From a bacterium HR40 (GTDB lineage Bacteria > Pseudomonadota > Alphaproteobacteria > Geminicoccales > Geminicoccaceae), in contig BEIQ01000001.1 of the NCBI GenBank assembly GCA_002898275.1, positions 1,047,899-1,111,898 on the forward strand: a DNA stretch of 64,000 nt, read 5' to 3'. A model generated the notes under the pieces. The model was not told where the DNA came from. It did no database searches and saw only the letters and a program-made list of their open reading frames with translations. A program made the position numbers and the translations under genes. This document shows positions 8,377-17,868 of this stretch, in pieces (position 1 is the stretch's first letter; each line of letters starts with the position of its first letter).

Positions 8377-10047
8377 TCAGCTGCGCCGCCGGGAGAGGCC
8401 TTCGGCGCGCGCCGCCTCTAGGGTAAGCCGCGGGGTCAGGGCTTCCGGCGAGACCAAAAGATGCAGGATCGCCGGCGCGCTCGAGCGCCGCGCTTCCTCG
8501 AAGGCGTCGAGGAACTCGTCATCGTGGCGCACGGTAGCCCCGAAACCGCCGTAGGCGCGGGCGAGCGCGGCGAAGTCGGGATTGCGCAGGCCGGTCCCGA
8601 TCACCCGCTCGGGATAGCGCCGCTCCTGGTGCATGCGGATGGTCCCGTACATGCCGTTGTCGACCACCAGCACCAGGATCGCCGCCCCGTACTGGACAGC
8701 GGTGCCGAACTCCTGCATCGTCATTTGAAAACAGCCGTCGCCGGCAAAGCACACGACCTCGCGCTCGGGGAAACGGATTTTGGCCGCCACCGCTGCCGGC
8801 AAACCGTAACCCATGGAACCCGACACCGGCGCCAGCTGGGTGCGAAAACGACGGTGACAGATGTAGCGGTGGACCCACACCGCGTAATTGCCGGCGCCGC
8901 TGGTGACGATCGCGTCCGCCGCGAGGCGGTCGCTGACCTGCCGCACCACATGGGAGAGGCGGAGATCTCCCGGCGTCGGATCGGGCTCGTAGCGCCAGCG
9001 GCGATGGGCAGCGTGGAGCTGCGCCGTTTCGCCCGCCCAGGGACGGGCGGCGGGAGGGGCGAGAGCGGCTATGGCCTCGAGAAACGGTGTCGAGCCGGCA
9101 ACCACAGCCAGGGTCGGCCGGTACACTCGGCCGATCTCGTTGGGATCGGGATGGACGTGGATCAGCTCCTGCCGCGGCACCGGAGGACGGAGTCGCGTGT
9201 AGTCGCCAGTCGTCATTTCGTCGAGCCGGGTGCCGACCGCGAGCAGGAGATCGGCGTCCGCGACATAGCGCAGGAGCGTTGGCTCGGGCCCGATACCCAA
9301 GTCACCCGCGTAGCATGGATGGAGATTGTCGATATAGTCCTGGCAGCGGAAGCCGTTGGCCACCGGGAGCTGCCATGCGGCGGCGAAGCGCTCGAGGGCC
9401 AGCCGGGCGGCTTCCGACCAGCCGCCGCCGCCTATCAGGACGAGAGGCCTGCGGGCAGCCGCGATTCGCCGGGCGACCTCTACCACCTCCTCGGCAGCCG
9501 GCCGCGCCTCCACCCGCCCCACCGGCAGCGCGTCCGCCACCTCGGCTGCCTCCGCCAGCATGTCCTCGGGCAAGGCGAGGACCACCGGTCCGGGCCGACC
9601 CGCCATCGCCAAGTGGAAGGCGTGGCTCACATATTCGGGAATGCGCCGCACGTCGTCGATCTCTGCCGCCCACTTCGCCAGCGGCGCGAACGTCCGACGG
9701 TAGTCGACTTCCTGGAAGCTGTCGCGGTCGCGGGCATCGCGACCCACCTGGCCGACGAAGAGCACCATCGGCGTCTGGTCCTGCATGGCGATGTGCACGC
9801 CAGCGGCGGCGTTGGTGGCACCGGGCCCGCGAGTCACGAAGGCGATCCCGGGCCGGCCTGTGAGCTTGCCCGTCGCCTCCGCCATCATCGCCACCCCGCC
9901 TTCTTGACGGCCGACGATGGTGCGGATGTCGTTTCTGTCGTAGAGCCCGTCGAGCACCGCGAGGAAACTCTCGCCGGGCACCTCGAAGATGGTGTCGACC
10001 CCTTGGATCGCGAGCTGGTCTGCGAGGATCCGCCCGCCGTGACGCAT
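8377..10047 (-). CDS. Thiamine-diphosphate enzyme, acetolactate synthase-like
   Basis: The 556-residue product has all three domains of the TPP enzyme family. The N-terminal pyrimidine-binding domain has the activating glutamate in [13 protein letters not shown] (about residue 49) and [14 protein letters not shown]. The central domain carries [10 protein letters not shown]. The C-terminal diphosphate-binding domain has [12 protein letters not shown] with the Mg/TPP motif closing at [10 protein letters not shown]. It resembles acetolactate synthase large subunits, but no regulatory small subunit gene follows, so a catabolic or decarboxylating role is as likely as branched-chain synthesis. The ATG at 10047 follows GGGGGAG. 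It is divergent from an enoyl-CoA hydratase gene with about 100 bp between, and could be the distal promoter-proximal gene of the carnitine operon. Confidence 0.8.
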   Translation of the reverse strand: MRHGGRILADQLAIQGVDTIFEVPGESFLAVLDGLYDRNDIRTIVGRQEGGVAMMAEATGKLTGRPGIAFVTRGPGATNAAAGVHIAMQDQTPMVLFVGQVGRDARDRDSFQEVDYRRTFAPLAKWAAEIDDVRRIPEYVSHAFHLAMAGRPGPVVLALPEDMLAEAAEVADALPVGRVEARPAAEEVVEVARRIAAARRPLVLIGGGGWSEAARLALERFAAAWQLPVANGFRCQDYIDNLHPCYAGDLGIGPEPTLLRYVADADLLLAVGTRLDEMTTGDYTRLRPPVPRQELIHVHPDPNEIGRVYRPTLAVVAGSTPFLEAIAALAPPAARPWAGETAQLHAAHRRWRYEPDPTPGDLRLSHVVRQVSDRLAADAIVTSGAGNYAVWVHRYICHRRFRTQLAPVSGSMGYGLPAAVAAKIRFPEREVVCFAGDGCFQMTMQEFGTAVQYGAAILVLVVDNGMYGTIRMHQERRYPERVIGTGLRNPDFAALARAYGGFGATVRHDDEFLDAFEEARRSSAPAILHLLVSPEALTPRLTLEAARAEGLSRRRS

Positions 10048-10148
10048 GCCGCTTTCTCCCCCGTTTCGCGCGCTGCCTGCTTACGTCAGGCAAACGCCGC
10101 CGTCGACCGGCACCGTCGCATCCCCCGACCCCGCAGCGGAGCGTACGC

Positions 10149-10958
10149 ATGAGCGATCGCTACCAGGGCTATCGGAAGCTCAGGATCGACCGCCCCGAGC
10201 CTCGCATCCTGCGCATCACCTTCGACGATCCGCGAACCAGGAACGCCCTCGACGCCGAGGGCCACCGCGAACTGGCGTCGATCTGGCGCGATATCGACCG
10301 CGACCCGGAAACCTCCGTGGTGTTGGTCACCGGTGCCGGGGATGCCTTCTCCGCCGGCGGCAGCTACGACTTCGTCGAAGAGATCGCCCGCGATCCCAAG
10401 GTACGGCTGCGCGCTTGGCGAGAAGCCCGCGATCTCGTCTACAACATGATCGACTGCAGCCGCCCGGTGGTGGCGGCGATCCGAGGTCCGGCGGTGGGCG
10501 CCGGACTCGTGGTCGGGCTTCTCGCCGATGTCTCGATCGCCTCCACCACCGCCCGCATCGTCGACGGCCACACCCGGCTCGGCGTAGCGGCCGGCGATGT
10601 CGCAGTGCTGATCTGGCCCCTGCTCTGCGGCCTCGCCAAGGCTCGCTACCATCTGCTTCTGTGCGAGCCGGTCGACGGTCGCGAGGCGGAGCGCATCGGC
10701 CTCGTGTCGCTGTGCGTGGAGGATCACGAGCTCGACGAGCGGGCGATGGCCGTCGCCCGGCGCCTGCGCGACGGCGCGCCCGCCGCCATTCGCCTCACCA
10801 AATACGCGCTCGCCAACTGGCTGCGGGCCGCCGGGCCGCTTTTCGACGTTTCGACGGCCCTCGAGTTCTTGGGCTTTGCCAGCGCCGAAGTGCAGGAAGG
10901 CCTGCAGTCTTTGCGCGAAAAGCGACCGCCCCGCTTCGATCCCGACTGCCCCGTCTGA
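10149..10958 (+). CDS. Enoyl-CoA hydratase/isomerase family protein
   Basis: This 269-residue crotonase-superfamily protein shows [10 protein letters not shown] at the N-terminus, [12 protein letters not shown] as the first oxyanion-hole segment, and [19 protein letters not shown] as the second. The usual catalytic glutamates of classic crotonase are not at their normal places: the segment reads [17 protein letters not shown], so simple hydration is uncertain. Subfamilies of this type are annotated only as hydratase/isomerase. The C-terminus ends [16 protein letters not shown]. It is single, divergent from the TPP enzyme gene, and followed by a 265-bp stretch with nothing recognisable before the metalloprotease. 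Confidence 0.75.
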   Translation: MSDRYQGYRKLRIDRPEPRILRITFDDPRTRNALDAEGHRELASIWRDIDRDPETSVVLVTGAGDAFSAGGSYDFVEEIARDPKVRLRAWREARDLVYNMIDCSRPVVAAIRGPAVGAGLVVGLLADVSIASTTARIVDGHTRLGVAAGDVAVLIWPLLCGLAKARYHLLLCEPVDGREAERIGLVSLCVEDHELDERAMAVARRLRDGAPAAIRLTKYALANWLRAAGPLFDVSTALEFLGFASAEVQEGLQSLREKRPPRFDPDCPV

Positions 10959-11223
10959 GCCCCCTCGAGAAAGGCTGGACTTTCGGGGCCCCGCTGCTCG
11001 CCCCCGCCCCGCCGCGACCGCGCCCGCGCCTCGGGGCGGCACGAGAACCAGCGCGGTCCTGACAGGATCGGTCGCCGTTCCTCCCCATGGGATCCCAGTG
11101 CCTGCGGCTTCGGCTTGCATTCCCAGGCTCGACGAGTAAGAGAAGGTCGAAGGGGCAAACCGCTCTGCCCATCCAGCGTTGCCCGGCTCGCAAGGCCCGC
11201 GCTTGGCTGCAGGAGACCGTGTC

Positions 11224-12528
11224 GTGACCGTCTATGCTCGCGATCCCAACTGGATCCGCGCTCTCGATTGGCTGGTCGGCGGCCAGCCGCTCTCTTGGGT
11301 GAAGCCTGCCGCAGGGCCGCTGCTGCTCGACTATCATCCTTGGCATCCGGACGAGGGAGCTCCGGTCGTCGTGCGGATCGGCGACGGCACTCGGCCGCGG
11401 CCGCTCTCGACCAGCGAGGAGGTCGCCCTGGCCAAAGCGACGGCCGCCTTCGAGGCTGTGGCCGATGTCGATTTTCGCGCGAGCGACGTGCTCTCGGGTG
11501 CCGAGATCCGCGTGCTCTATGCCGACATCGTGCGGCCTTCCGTTCTCGGCATGACCTACGTCGATTTCGACAGCGCGGGCCATCTCCTGCACGCCGAAAT
11601 CGTTCTCGACGACCGCCCGACGATGCACGACCTCCGCCCCGGCACGCTCGGCTTTCTCGTGACGCTGCACGAGCTCGGGCACGCCCTCGGTCTCGGTCAT
11701 CCCTCCGAGGGCCCTGCCCGGCTCCAAGACGTGCGCGACCACCGGGCATTCACGGTCATGTCCTACGATCCCCACCCGACCGCCGGATACGATGGTGGGA
11801 TCCTCGAACCCCGGACCCCCATGCTCTATGACATCGCCGCGCTGCAAGCGAAATACGGGATTGCCCGCGCCGGCGCCGGCGACAACCGTTATGCCTTCCC
11901 CGATGGAATCGGGCCGATCCTGACGATCTGGGATGCGGGTGGCAGCGACACCCTGGATGCCTCGGGACAGCTGCTGCCGGTGTCCATCGATCTGCGCGAG
12001 GGAGGATTTAGCGACATCGGCCGGCGCGGAAGCGGCGCGGAATACGGCGAGCCGGCCCGACAGAACGTGGCCATCGCCTACGGAACCAAGATCGAAAACG
12101 CCATCGGCGGGCGTAGCGACGACATCCTCGTCGGCAACGGGCTCGCCAATCTCCTCCGCGGGGAAGACGGGAACGACTTGCTCCTGGGCTTGGCCGGCAG
12201 CGACAGACTGGTGGGTGGCACCGGTAACGACATCCTTCGCGGTGGAGCCGGCGACGATCGCATCGCCGGCGGTGCGGGACAGGATATCGCCTGGTTCGAT
12301 GGGAGGCTGTCCGGATACCGCTTCGAGCGGGTAGAGGGGATATGGTACGTCCGCGACGTGGACAGCCGCAACGGCTTCGAGGGGCGCGACCGGCTCGAGG
12401 CAGTCGAGCTCGTCCAGTTCGATGACCTGCTCGTCGATATCGGCGGTGCAGTGGCCAAACCGGTGGGATCACCGATCGTCACGGTCGACCTCGACGAGCT
12501 GCTGGCTCCCGCCTACGCCATCGTCTGA
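11224..12528 (+). CDS. Serralysin-like RTX metalloprotease (M10)
   Basis: This 434-residue secreted zinc protease candidate has the astacin/serralysin signature [12 protein letters not shown] (about residues 159-170) followed by the Met-turn VMSYD. RTX calcium-binding nonapeptides follow at about 300-365 ([19 protein letters not shown] and relatives). There is no N-terminal signal peptide; the C-terminus is hydrophobic-acidic ([14 protein letters not shown]), as expected for type I secretion. GTG 11224 was chosen because AGGAG lies 8 bases upstream; a TTG at 11179 would extend it. No ABC exporter, membrane-fusion protein or TolC gene is nearby, so the secretion partner must be elsewhere. Type I export and calcium-dependent folding are inferred from the family. 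Confidence 0.85.
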   Translation: MTVYARDPNWIRALDWLVGGQPLSWVKPAAGPLLLDYHPWHPDEGAPVVVRIGDGTRPRPLSTSEEVALAKATAAFEAVADVDFRASDVLSGAEIRVLYADIVRPSVLGMTYVDFDSAGHLLHAEIVLDDRPTMHDLRPGTLGFLVTLHELGHALGLGHPSEGPARLQDVRDHRAFTVMSYDPHPTAGYDGGILEPRTPMLYDIAALQAKYGIARAGAGDNRYAFPDGIGPILTIWDAGGSDTLDASGQLLPVSIDLREGGFSDIGRRGSGAEYGEPARQNVAIAYGTKIENAIGGRSDDILVGNGLANLLRGEDGNDLLLGLAGSDRLVGGTGNDILRGGAGDDRIAGGAGQDIAWFDGRLSGYRFERVEGIWYVRDVDSRNGFEGRDRLEAVELVQFDDLLVDIGGAVAKPVGSPIVTVDLDELLAPAYAIV

Positions 12529-12538
12529 TCCGCCGGGC

Positions 12539-13027
12539 TCAGGTCCCACCGGAGCGACGCCGGGATCGCCACAGACCGCTCAGCGCCAGGCCGGCCAGGG
12601 CGAGGGCGAGGATCAGGTTCCAGTTGGCCAGCGACAGACCGAGGATGGTCAGGGCCGGCTGGTCGCAACGCGGCACAGTGGCGAGGATCGCCGCTTTGAG
12701 CTCGGCGAGGTCCTGGCTCGCACCCTGTGCCTCGCAGCCCTGCGGCAGGACGAGGAGCCCGAGCTCGACCGCCGAGTGCCAGGCCGCTATGCCGGCATCG
12801 ACGAGAAAGAGCAGCGCGGCCACCGCCAGACCGAGTCGCGGCCATCCCACGACCGCCGTCAAGGCAAGCCACGGTACGGCCAGATAGTAGGGATAGCGCT
12901 GGTACAGGCAGAGCGGGCAGGGCGCATATCCCGAGGCTTCGATCGCCCAAGCAGCGGCGAGTGCGCCGGCCGAGATCGCAGCGAGTAGCCAGCACAGACG
13001 AAAGGGATCGGCGAGCAGGCGCGCCAT
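12539..13027 (-). CDS. dsbB: Disulfide bond formation protein B
   Basis: This 162-residue inner-membrane protein has four hydrophobic segments. The first periplasmic cysteine pair is CPLC (about residues 37-40), placed right after the first membrane segment as in DsbB. A second pair, GCEAQ and PRCDQ (about 100 and 122), sits in the second periplasmic loop. DsbB reoxidises DsbA and passes electrons to quinone. The gene follows yqaA with 10 bases between them, so they are probably cotranscribed, and it converges with the metalloprotease gene. Confidence 0.88.
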   Translation of the reverse strand: MARLLADPFRLCWLLAAISAGALAAAWAIEASGYAPCPLCLYQRYPYYLAVPWLALTAVVGWPRLGLAVAALLFLVDAGIAAWHSAVELGLLVLPQGCEAQGASQDLAELKAAILATVPRCDQPALTILGLSLANWNLILALALAGLALSGLWRSRRRSGGT

Positions 13028-13037
13028 CGGTTCCCCC

Positions 13038-13616
13038 CTAGATCAGCCGCAGGGCGACGAACCCGCCGAGCAGCAGCAACACGAAGGCGGTCGTCAGCCA
13101 GCCTAACCAGCGCTCGACGAAGGCGCGAAGCGGCGTCCCGAACCAACGCAAAAGCGCGGCGACGAGGAAGAAGCGCGCGCCGCGGGTGAGGAGCGAGCCG
13201 ACGAGGAAGGGCAGCAGCGGATAGAAAGCGACCCCGCTCGCGATCGTCACCACCTTGTAGGGAAAGGGGGTCAAGCCACCGATGACGACGATCCAGAAGC
13301 CCCAGTCGCGGTAGAGCGCTTGAAAGCGCAGGAACTCCTCGCCGTATCCATAGAAGTCGATCACCCTCTGCCCGATAGTCTCGAACAGAAGGGCGCCGAT
13401 GAGATAGCCGGCGAGCCCGCCGACGACGCTCGCCGCTGTCGCGACTGCGGCGATCCGCCAGGCGTGCTCGGGGCGCGCCAGCACCATGGGGATGATCATG
13501 ACGTCGGGCGGCACCGGAAAGAACGAGCTCTCGGCGAATGCCACCACCGCGAGTGCCGGCTCGGCGCGCCGGCCGGCGGCAGCGCGCATCGTCCAGTCGT
13601 AGAGTCGCCGGATCAC
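13038..13616 (-). CDS. yqaA: YqaA/DedA-like VTT-domain membrane protein
   Basis: The 192-residue membrane protein has the SNARE-associated (VTT/DedA) signature: AFAESSFFPVPPDVMIIPM near the N-terminus, GLAGYLIGALLFETIG, and a later IGGLTPFPYKVVTIASG loop with the conserved proline/lysine. The GTG at 13616, with GGAG about 9 bases upstream, gives the usual family length; longer starts add an arginine-rich N-terminus with no family character. Relatives are thought to act in membrane lipid flipping or homeostasis, but the precise role of YqaA is unknown. It is transcribed just ahead of dsbB. Confidence 0.8.
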   Translation of the reverse strand: MIRRLYDWTMRAAAGRRAEPALAVVAFAESSFFPVPPDVMIIPMVLARPEHAWRIAAVATAASVVGGLAGYLIGALLFETIGQRVIDFYGYGEEFLRFQALYRDWGFWIVVIGGLTPFPYKVVTIASGVAFYPLLPFLVGSLLTRGARFFLVAALLRWFGTPLRAFVERWLGWLTTAFVLLLLGGFVALRLI

Positions 13617-13786
13617 GCGGGCACTCCGTGGTACCGCGACGGGCTTAGGGTCGGGCCAGCCGCCAGGCAAGCCCGATAGCGGACGAGGCGCTCGCGCATG
13701 CGCCTCGTGCCGTTGGCCGCGCAGGCCGCGCAGCTGTGGCCTCGCATTCGGCGGGGCGCGAAGGGCGGGGTCCCGGGAACGAAGAA

Positions 13787-13804
13787 GCCCGCCCACAGGC
13801 GGGC
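13787..13804 (-). terminator. Hairpin downstream of rpsU
   Basis: A perfect 7-bp stem (GCCCGCC/GGCGGGC) with a 4-base loop begins 29 bases past the rpsU stop. On the minus strand the stem is followed by TTCTTCGTT, a moderately U-rich tail fitting intrinsic termination. Confidence 0.65.
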
Positions 13805-13832
13805 CCCGTTTTCCCGGATCGCGCGAGAGAGG

Positions 13833-14039
13833 TCAGAGCTCGTCGCGTTCCATCCGCTTCTTCATGAGCTTGCGATACCGGCGGATGGCCTCCGCCTGCT
13901 CGCGCGCCCGGCGCTCCGACGGCTTTTCGTAGAACCGTCGCATGCGCATTTCCCGATAGAGACCCTCGCGCTGCATCTTCTTCTTGAGAGCCCGCAGCGC
14001 TTGGTCGATGTTGTTGTCGCGAACGGCAACCTCGATGAT
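13833..14039 (-). CDS. rpsU: 30S ribosomal protein S21, apparently with an ATC start codon
   Basis: The frame encodes a complete S21: [20 protein letters not shown], then [19 protein letters not shown], ending KKRMERDEL, 68 residues, normal for the family. No ATG, GTG or TTG occurs where the protein should begin. A perfect AGGAGG lies 7 bases ahead of an ATC codon (14039-14037), a second ATC follows, and then GAG GTT GCC. The nearest conventional alternative is a TTG 15 codons upstream, upstream of the Shine-Dalgarno and adding sequence unlike S21. S21 is a small basic protein needed for mRNA initiation on the 30S subunit. A hairpin terminator follows the gene. Confidence 0.85.
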   Translation of the reverse strand: MIEVAVRDNNIDQALRALKKKMQREGLYREMRMRRFYEKPSERRAREQAEAIRRYRKLMKKRMERDEL

Positions 14040-14046
14040 GGCTCGA

Positions 14047-14052
14047 CCTCCT
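14047..14052 (-). promoter_or_regulatory. Shine-Dalgarno site that places the rpsU start at ATC
   Basis: AGGAGG on the minus strand, complementary to the 16S rRNA 3' end, with a 7-base spacer to the ATC at 14039. This spacing is optimal and is the main reason for the non-standard start call. Confidence 0.7.
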
Positions 14053-14288
14053 CGGCTTGAGACGTCGGGACGCAAAAACCTCTGCCCTCTCGCGAGGGCA
14101 GCGCTGACATAGGCGAGCTGCCGGCTGCCCGCAAGCCCCGAAAGCTGCCCGCAGATCCGTCGCACGGTCGCGCCTGTCGAGGGGAGTGTCGGGGCCGGCA
14201 CGCGGCGGAGCGGAGGGTGGGTCGGCTGCCGCATCCCGGGCATCCCCCTTGCCCTCGGGCGCTTAAGGGGCCATGACGGCGACGTCTC

Positions 14289-15638
14289 GTGCGGAGATCG
14301 AAAACGAGCGTGAAGGTTCGCCTCCCCGTCGCACTCGACCGGCTGCTGTTCCTCGGCGGGCTGTTCGTGCTGGTTTTTGCCTACGGCTACGCCACCGGCC
14401 GCTGGGACTGGCCGCCAGCCGACACCATCGCCCGGGCCTTGGATGCTGCCGCCGACTGGCGGGACAACTGGCGTCACTATTTGCACATCCGATCGAAGTA
14501 TTTGGCCGAGCGACCGCGGCAGCAGGGTGGTGTCACCGTGTGGGACCGCGAACGGGCCTTCGCCGGCTACACCTTCGTCACCGCCTTCACCGGCGAGCGC
14601 TTCGAAGGCCTGCTCCTGGACATGGAGGGCCGGGTCGTCCACCGCTGGCGGGTCTCGCCGCGCGAGGTGTGGCCCGAGCCGCAGCACGTCGACGTCATCC
14701 CTGACGACTGGGAGGCGAGCTGGCATGGGGCGCTCATGACCCCCGAAGGGGACGTCTTTGCCTCCATCGGTGGGGCGGGCACGGTCAAGCTCGATCGTTG
14801 CTCGCGCGTCGTGTGGAGCGTGCCCCGCCGCACCCATCACGACATCGACCTGCTGCCGAACGGCGAACTCCTGATCGCCAGCCTGCAGGAGGTGCGGGAG
14901 CGACGTCCGGAGCGGCCGCACATTCGTCCCGGTCCGAGTGGCTACTATTACGACGAAACGATCCTGCGGGTGGCACCCGATGGCCGCATTCTCGAAGAAT
15001 TCTCGCTGATCGACTCGATCCTGAAAAGCAATCGTTTCGAACTCCTGGTCGCGGATCCCGGAGCGAGCGCCTCGATGGAAGCCGACGACCCTCTGCACAA
15101 CAACACGGTCGAGATGCTGCGACCGGAGATGGCTCCAGCTTTTCCGTTGTTCGCAGCCGGCGATATCATGGTATCGATGCGCAACATCAACACCATCGCC
15201 GTGCTCGACGGGCGGACCAAGCTCGTCAAATGGTCGCTCACCGGGCCGTTCCTCGGCCAGCACGATCCGGATTTCCTCCCGAACGGACACATTCTCATTT
15301 ACGACAACCGTATCACCGGTGGCTCGCCCAAATTCGGCAATACGCGCCTCATCGAGCTCGATCCCCTCACCTATCGCATCGTCTGGCAATGGGAAGGAAA
15401 GGGCCCGTTCGCCTTCTACTCCGAATCGCGAGGCGAGCTGCAGCCGCTACCCAACGGCAATATCCTCGCCGTCGACGCCCACGGCGGTCGGGTCTTCGAG
15501 GTGCATCGGCAAAGCGGCGACGTGGTCTGGGAATGGGTCAACCTCGCCGAACCCGGCTGGGTGATGATGGTGGTCGACGCCGAACGCTATGCGCCCGAGG
15601 AGGTGCGTTTCCCCGGCCAGCCCTGTGCGGCGGGCTGA
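14289..15638 (+). CDS. Arylsulfotransferase (ASST)-family membrane-anchored protein
   Basis: The 449-residue protein has one N-terminal hydrophobic segment (about residues 19-37, [17 protein letters not shown]). A large repeated beta-propeller-like domain of the arylsulfotransferase type follows, with blades such as [47 protein letters not shown] and [17 protein letters not shown]. Family members move sulfate between phenolic compounds in the periplasm, but many bacterial homologues of this subgroup are uncharacterised. The GTG at 14289 is the earliest start; a GTG at 14310 is possible. It is divergent from rpsU with about 250 bp between, and nothing nearby hints at a substrate. Confidence 0.7.
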   Translation: MRRSKTSVKVRLPVALDRLLFLGGLFVLVFAYGYATGRWDWPPADTIARALDAAADWRDNWRHYLHIRSKYLAERPRQQGGVTVWDRERAFAGYTFVTAFTGERFEGLLLDMEGRVVHRWRVSPREVWPEPQHVDVIPDDWEASWHGALMTPEGDVFASIGGAGTVKLDRCSRVVWSVPRRTHHDIDLLPNGELLIASLQEVRERRPERPHIRPGPSGYYYDETILRVAPDGRILEEFSLIDSILKSNRFELLVADPGASASMEADDPLHNNTVEMLRPEMAPAFPLFAAGDIMVSMRNINTIAVLDGRTKLVKWSLTGPFLGQHDPDFLPNGHILIYDNRITGGSPKFGNTRLIELDPLTYRIVWQWEGKGPFAFYSESRGELQPLPNGNILAVDAHGGRVFEVHRQSGDVVWEWVNLAEPGWVMMVVDAERYAPEEVRFPGQPCAAG

Positions 15639-15665
15639 GCCGCAGCCTCTCCCTTCTGCTCGCAC

Positions 15666-16292
15666 TCAGCGCAAAGGAGCCTCGCCTTCTGCCACCTCGA
15701 TCCGCTCCTCGCGCCCATCGACGAGATGGAAGCATGCCGTCTGCGGGGCGTCCATCTCGAGCATGGAGGCGTGCGGCAGATCCCGGTAGGCACAGCGCAG
15801 CGCCCGTCCGAAGGTGCCGTGGGAGACGAGCAGGATTCGCGCTCCGGCGGGCAGTGCAGACAACCAGCGCCGGGCGCGCTGTAGCACGTGGAGCCGGCTT
15901 TCGCCGCCATTCGGCGGTGCCTCGGCGAAGGCATCGGCGAGCCGCCGTCGCCAGAGCTCCGGCTCTCTCGCCTCGATCTCGGCCGCAGTCAGACCGTCCC
16001 AGGATCCCCAGCTGATCTCCTGGACGAGCGGTTCGAGGCGGATGCCGAGCGGGTCCAGACCCGCCGCCTCGGCGACCAGAACGGCACTTTGCCAGGCGCG
16101 ACCGAGCGGGCTCGCGACCAGCTCGAACGCGTCGAGACCGTCGCCCAGCATCCGCCGCAAGCAAGCACCGACAGCCAGCATCTGGGCGATGCCGCGACCA
16201 GTGAGCGGCGAATCCCGCTGCCCCTGGAACCGCCGTTCGCGGTTCCAGAGCGTCTCGCCATGACGCACGAGCAGAATCTCCGGTCGCCTCAT
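15666..16292 (-). CDS. Histidine phosphatase (phosphoglycerate mutase-like)
   Basis: This 208-residue enzyme has the RHG signature LLVRHGETLWNRERRFQG at the N-terminus, with the phospho-accepting histidine, then DSPLTGRGIAQ, ASPLGRAWQSA, the acid residue in EISWGSWDG, and the second catalytic histidine in ILLVSHGTFGRAL. The family covers cofactor-dependent phosphoglycerate mutases, alpha-ribazole phosphatases and general phosphatases; length and motifs do not separate these. It converges with the arylsulfotransferase-family gene. No cobalamin gene is adjacent, so alpha-ribazole phosphatase is not favoured. Confidence 0.8.
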   Translation of the reverse strand: MRRPEILLVRHGETLWNRERRFQGQRDSPLTGRGIAQMLAVGACLRRMLGDGLDAFELVASPLGRAWQSAVLVAEAAGLDPLGIRLEPLVQEISWGSWDGLTAAEIEAREPELWRRRLADAFAEAPPNGGESRLHVLQRARRWLSALPAGARILLVSHGTFGRALRCAYRDLPHASMLEMDAPQTACFHLVDGREERIEVAEGEAPLR

Positions 16293-16941
16293 GGCGGTAT
16301 CACGAGTGCGACCGACCCGGGAGCGGACCGTGCGCCGACAGCCGCGCACCCCATAGCGACAGCGCCGCCACCCGGCGTCGCCAGGCGTTATCGGAAGGCC
16401 CCGGGCGCTCGCGGTCCTGCAGGATGGCCCAGAATGGCAGGGTAGACGTGTCCTGCAGGAAGACGCCGCAGCCGGCCCTGCCCCCGCCCGCACGACGTCG
16501 GTCGATCGCCGGACTTTCGGCGACCGAAAGCACAAGGAAACTGCCGAACGCCGCGACGCCAGCGAAACGACCGCGCACGACCCGGGACAGGGCTGCCCGC
16601 GAGACGATGCTCCGAAGGAAAGGACGACAGATGGCCGGCAGCGTGCCAGTCGCTGGGTCGCGCGCATCGCCATCGCGATGCTGGCCGATCGCCACCGACT
16701 CGGCGGGGGTGACGGCATCGGCCGTGGCACGGAGGGCCGCAGCCATGGCGGCGATCGCGGTCGGGGGCCGGCCAGTGTCGGCGGTGAACAGCGGCAGCCT
16801 TCCCTGCGGGCGGGTGCAGGCTCCCACTCCACACGCTGCGGCTCGCATGCCTACGGCCACGGCGGAAAAAAACCTCGTCTGCCGGCGCCGGCTGGCTATC
16901 CGGGACGACTCGATCGCCACCCCTGCACTTTCCCTCTTTCT
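16293..16941 (-). other. 650-bp stretch with no confident gene
   Basis: The region separates a crotonase gene from the histidine phosphatase gene. A minus-strand frame runs 16920 to 16300; its distal third has high third-position GC and includes FLQDTSTLPFWAILQDRE, while the proximal part is arginine-rich and has mixed codon use. I recognise no family. A T-run near 16865-16872 on the minus strand could mark the end of the crotonase transcript. A short uncharacterised protein cannot be excluded. Confidence 0.35.
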
Positions 16942-17715
16942 TCACCGGTCGACGAAGCGGGGGGTTCGCTTCTCGGCGAACGCCGCCATGCCCTCGCGCC
17001 GGTCCTCGGTGGCGAAGGTGGCGTAGAACATCCGCCGCTCGAACAACAGCCCCTCCGCCAGGGTCGTCTCGAAGGCGCGATTGACGCACTCTTTGGCCAT
17101 CTGCACGATCGGCTTCGACTTCGAGGCGATTTCCTCGGCGAGTTTCACCGCTTCCTCGAGCAGCTGCGGATAGGGAACGACCCGCGACACGAGATTCGCC
17201 CGCTCGGCTTCTTCGGCGCCCATCATGCGGCCGGTGAGGATCATCTCCATCGCCTTGGACTTGCCGATGGCGCGCACGAGCCGCTGGGTACCGCCGGCGC
17301 CGGGGATGGTGCCGAGATTGATCTCGGGCTGACCGAAGCGGGCATTGTCGGCAGCGATGATGATATCGCACATCATCGCGAGCTCGCAGCCCCCGCCCAG
17401 GGCGTAGCCGGCCACCGCAGCGATCAAGGGCTTTCGCCGCTGGGCGATCCTCTGCCAGGGGCCGATGAAATCCCGCTTCCACGCGTCCATGAAGTCGAAG
17501 CCGCTCATCTGCTTGATATCGGCGCCAGCGGCGAACGCCTTCTCGGAGCCGGTGATGACGATGGCCCCGATGTCCGGATCCGCCTCGAATTCGTCGAGAG
17601 CGGCATTGAGCTCGGAGATCAGCTCGTCGTTGAGGGCGTTGAGCTGTTTCGGCCGGTTCAGGGTGATGATGCCCACCGCACCGCGCTTCTCGGTGAGGAT
17701 GGTGGTGAAGGCCAT
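16942..17715 (-). CDS. Enoyl-CoA hydratase (short-chain crotonase)
   Basis: This 257-residue classic crotonase hydrates trans-2-enoyl-CoA in beta-oxidation. It has [12 protein letters not shown] and [18 protein letters not shown] for the oxyanion hole, and [18 protein letters not shown] with the catalytic glutamate, followed by [14 protein letters not shown] with the second glutamate region, all as in mitochondrial crotonase. It ends [13 protein letters not shown]. It is a conventional enzyme, unlike the CaiD-type and 10149-10958 crotonases in this window. It is single; the serine palmitoyltransferase gene ends 153 bp upstream on the same strand. Confidence 0.9.
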   Translation of the reverse strand: MAFTTILTEKRGAVGIITLNRPKQLNALNDELISELNAALDEFEADPDIGAIVITGSEKAFAAGADIKQMSGFDFMDAWKRDFIGPWQRIAQRRKPLIAAVAGYALGGGCELAMMCDIIIAADNARFGQPEINLGTIPGAGGTQRLVRAIGKSKAMEMILTGRMMGAEEAERANLVSRVVPYPQLLEEAVKLAEEIASKSKPIVQMAKECVNRAFETTLAEGLLFERRMFYATFATEDRREGMAAFAEKRTPRFVDR

Positions 17716-17868
17716 TTCCTCCTCCTCCCATGGGGGCTCCAGCCGGTGCCGCCTACAGCCACGAACGGCAGCCGGCGCCAGCAGTCGGGAATGGATCGCG
17801 GCGCCTTCTAGCAGAGGCGCCGGTGCGGTCCAGTGCGATCCGGATATCGCGACGGCACGCGCATCCGC

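Noticed and set aside
13994-14090. Upstream TTG as the rpsU start
   Set aside because: It lies upstream of the perfect Shine-Dalgarno, adds 15 residues unlike S21, and has no good ribosome-binding site of its own.
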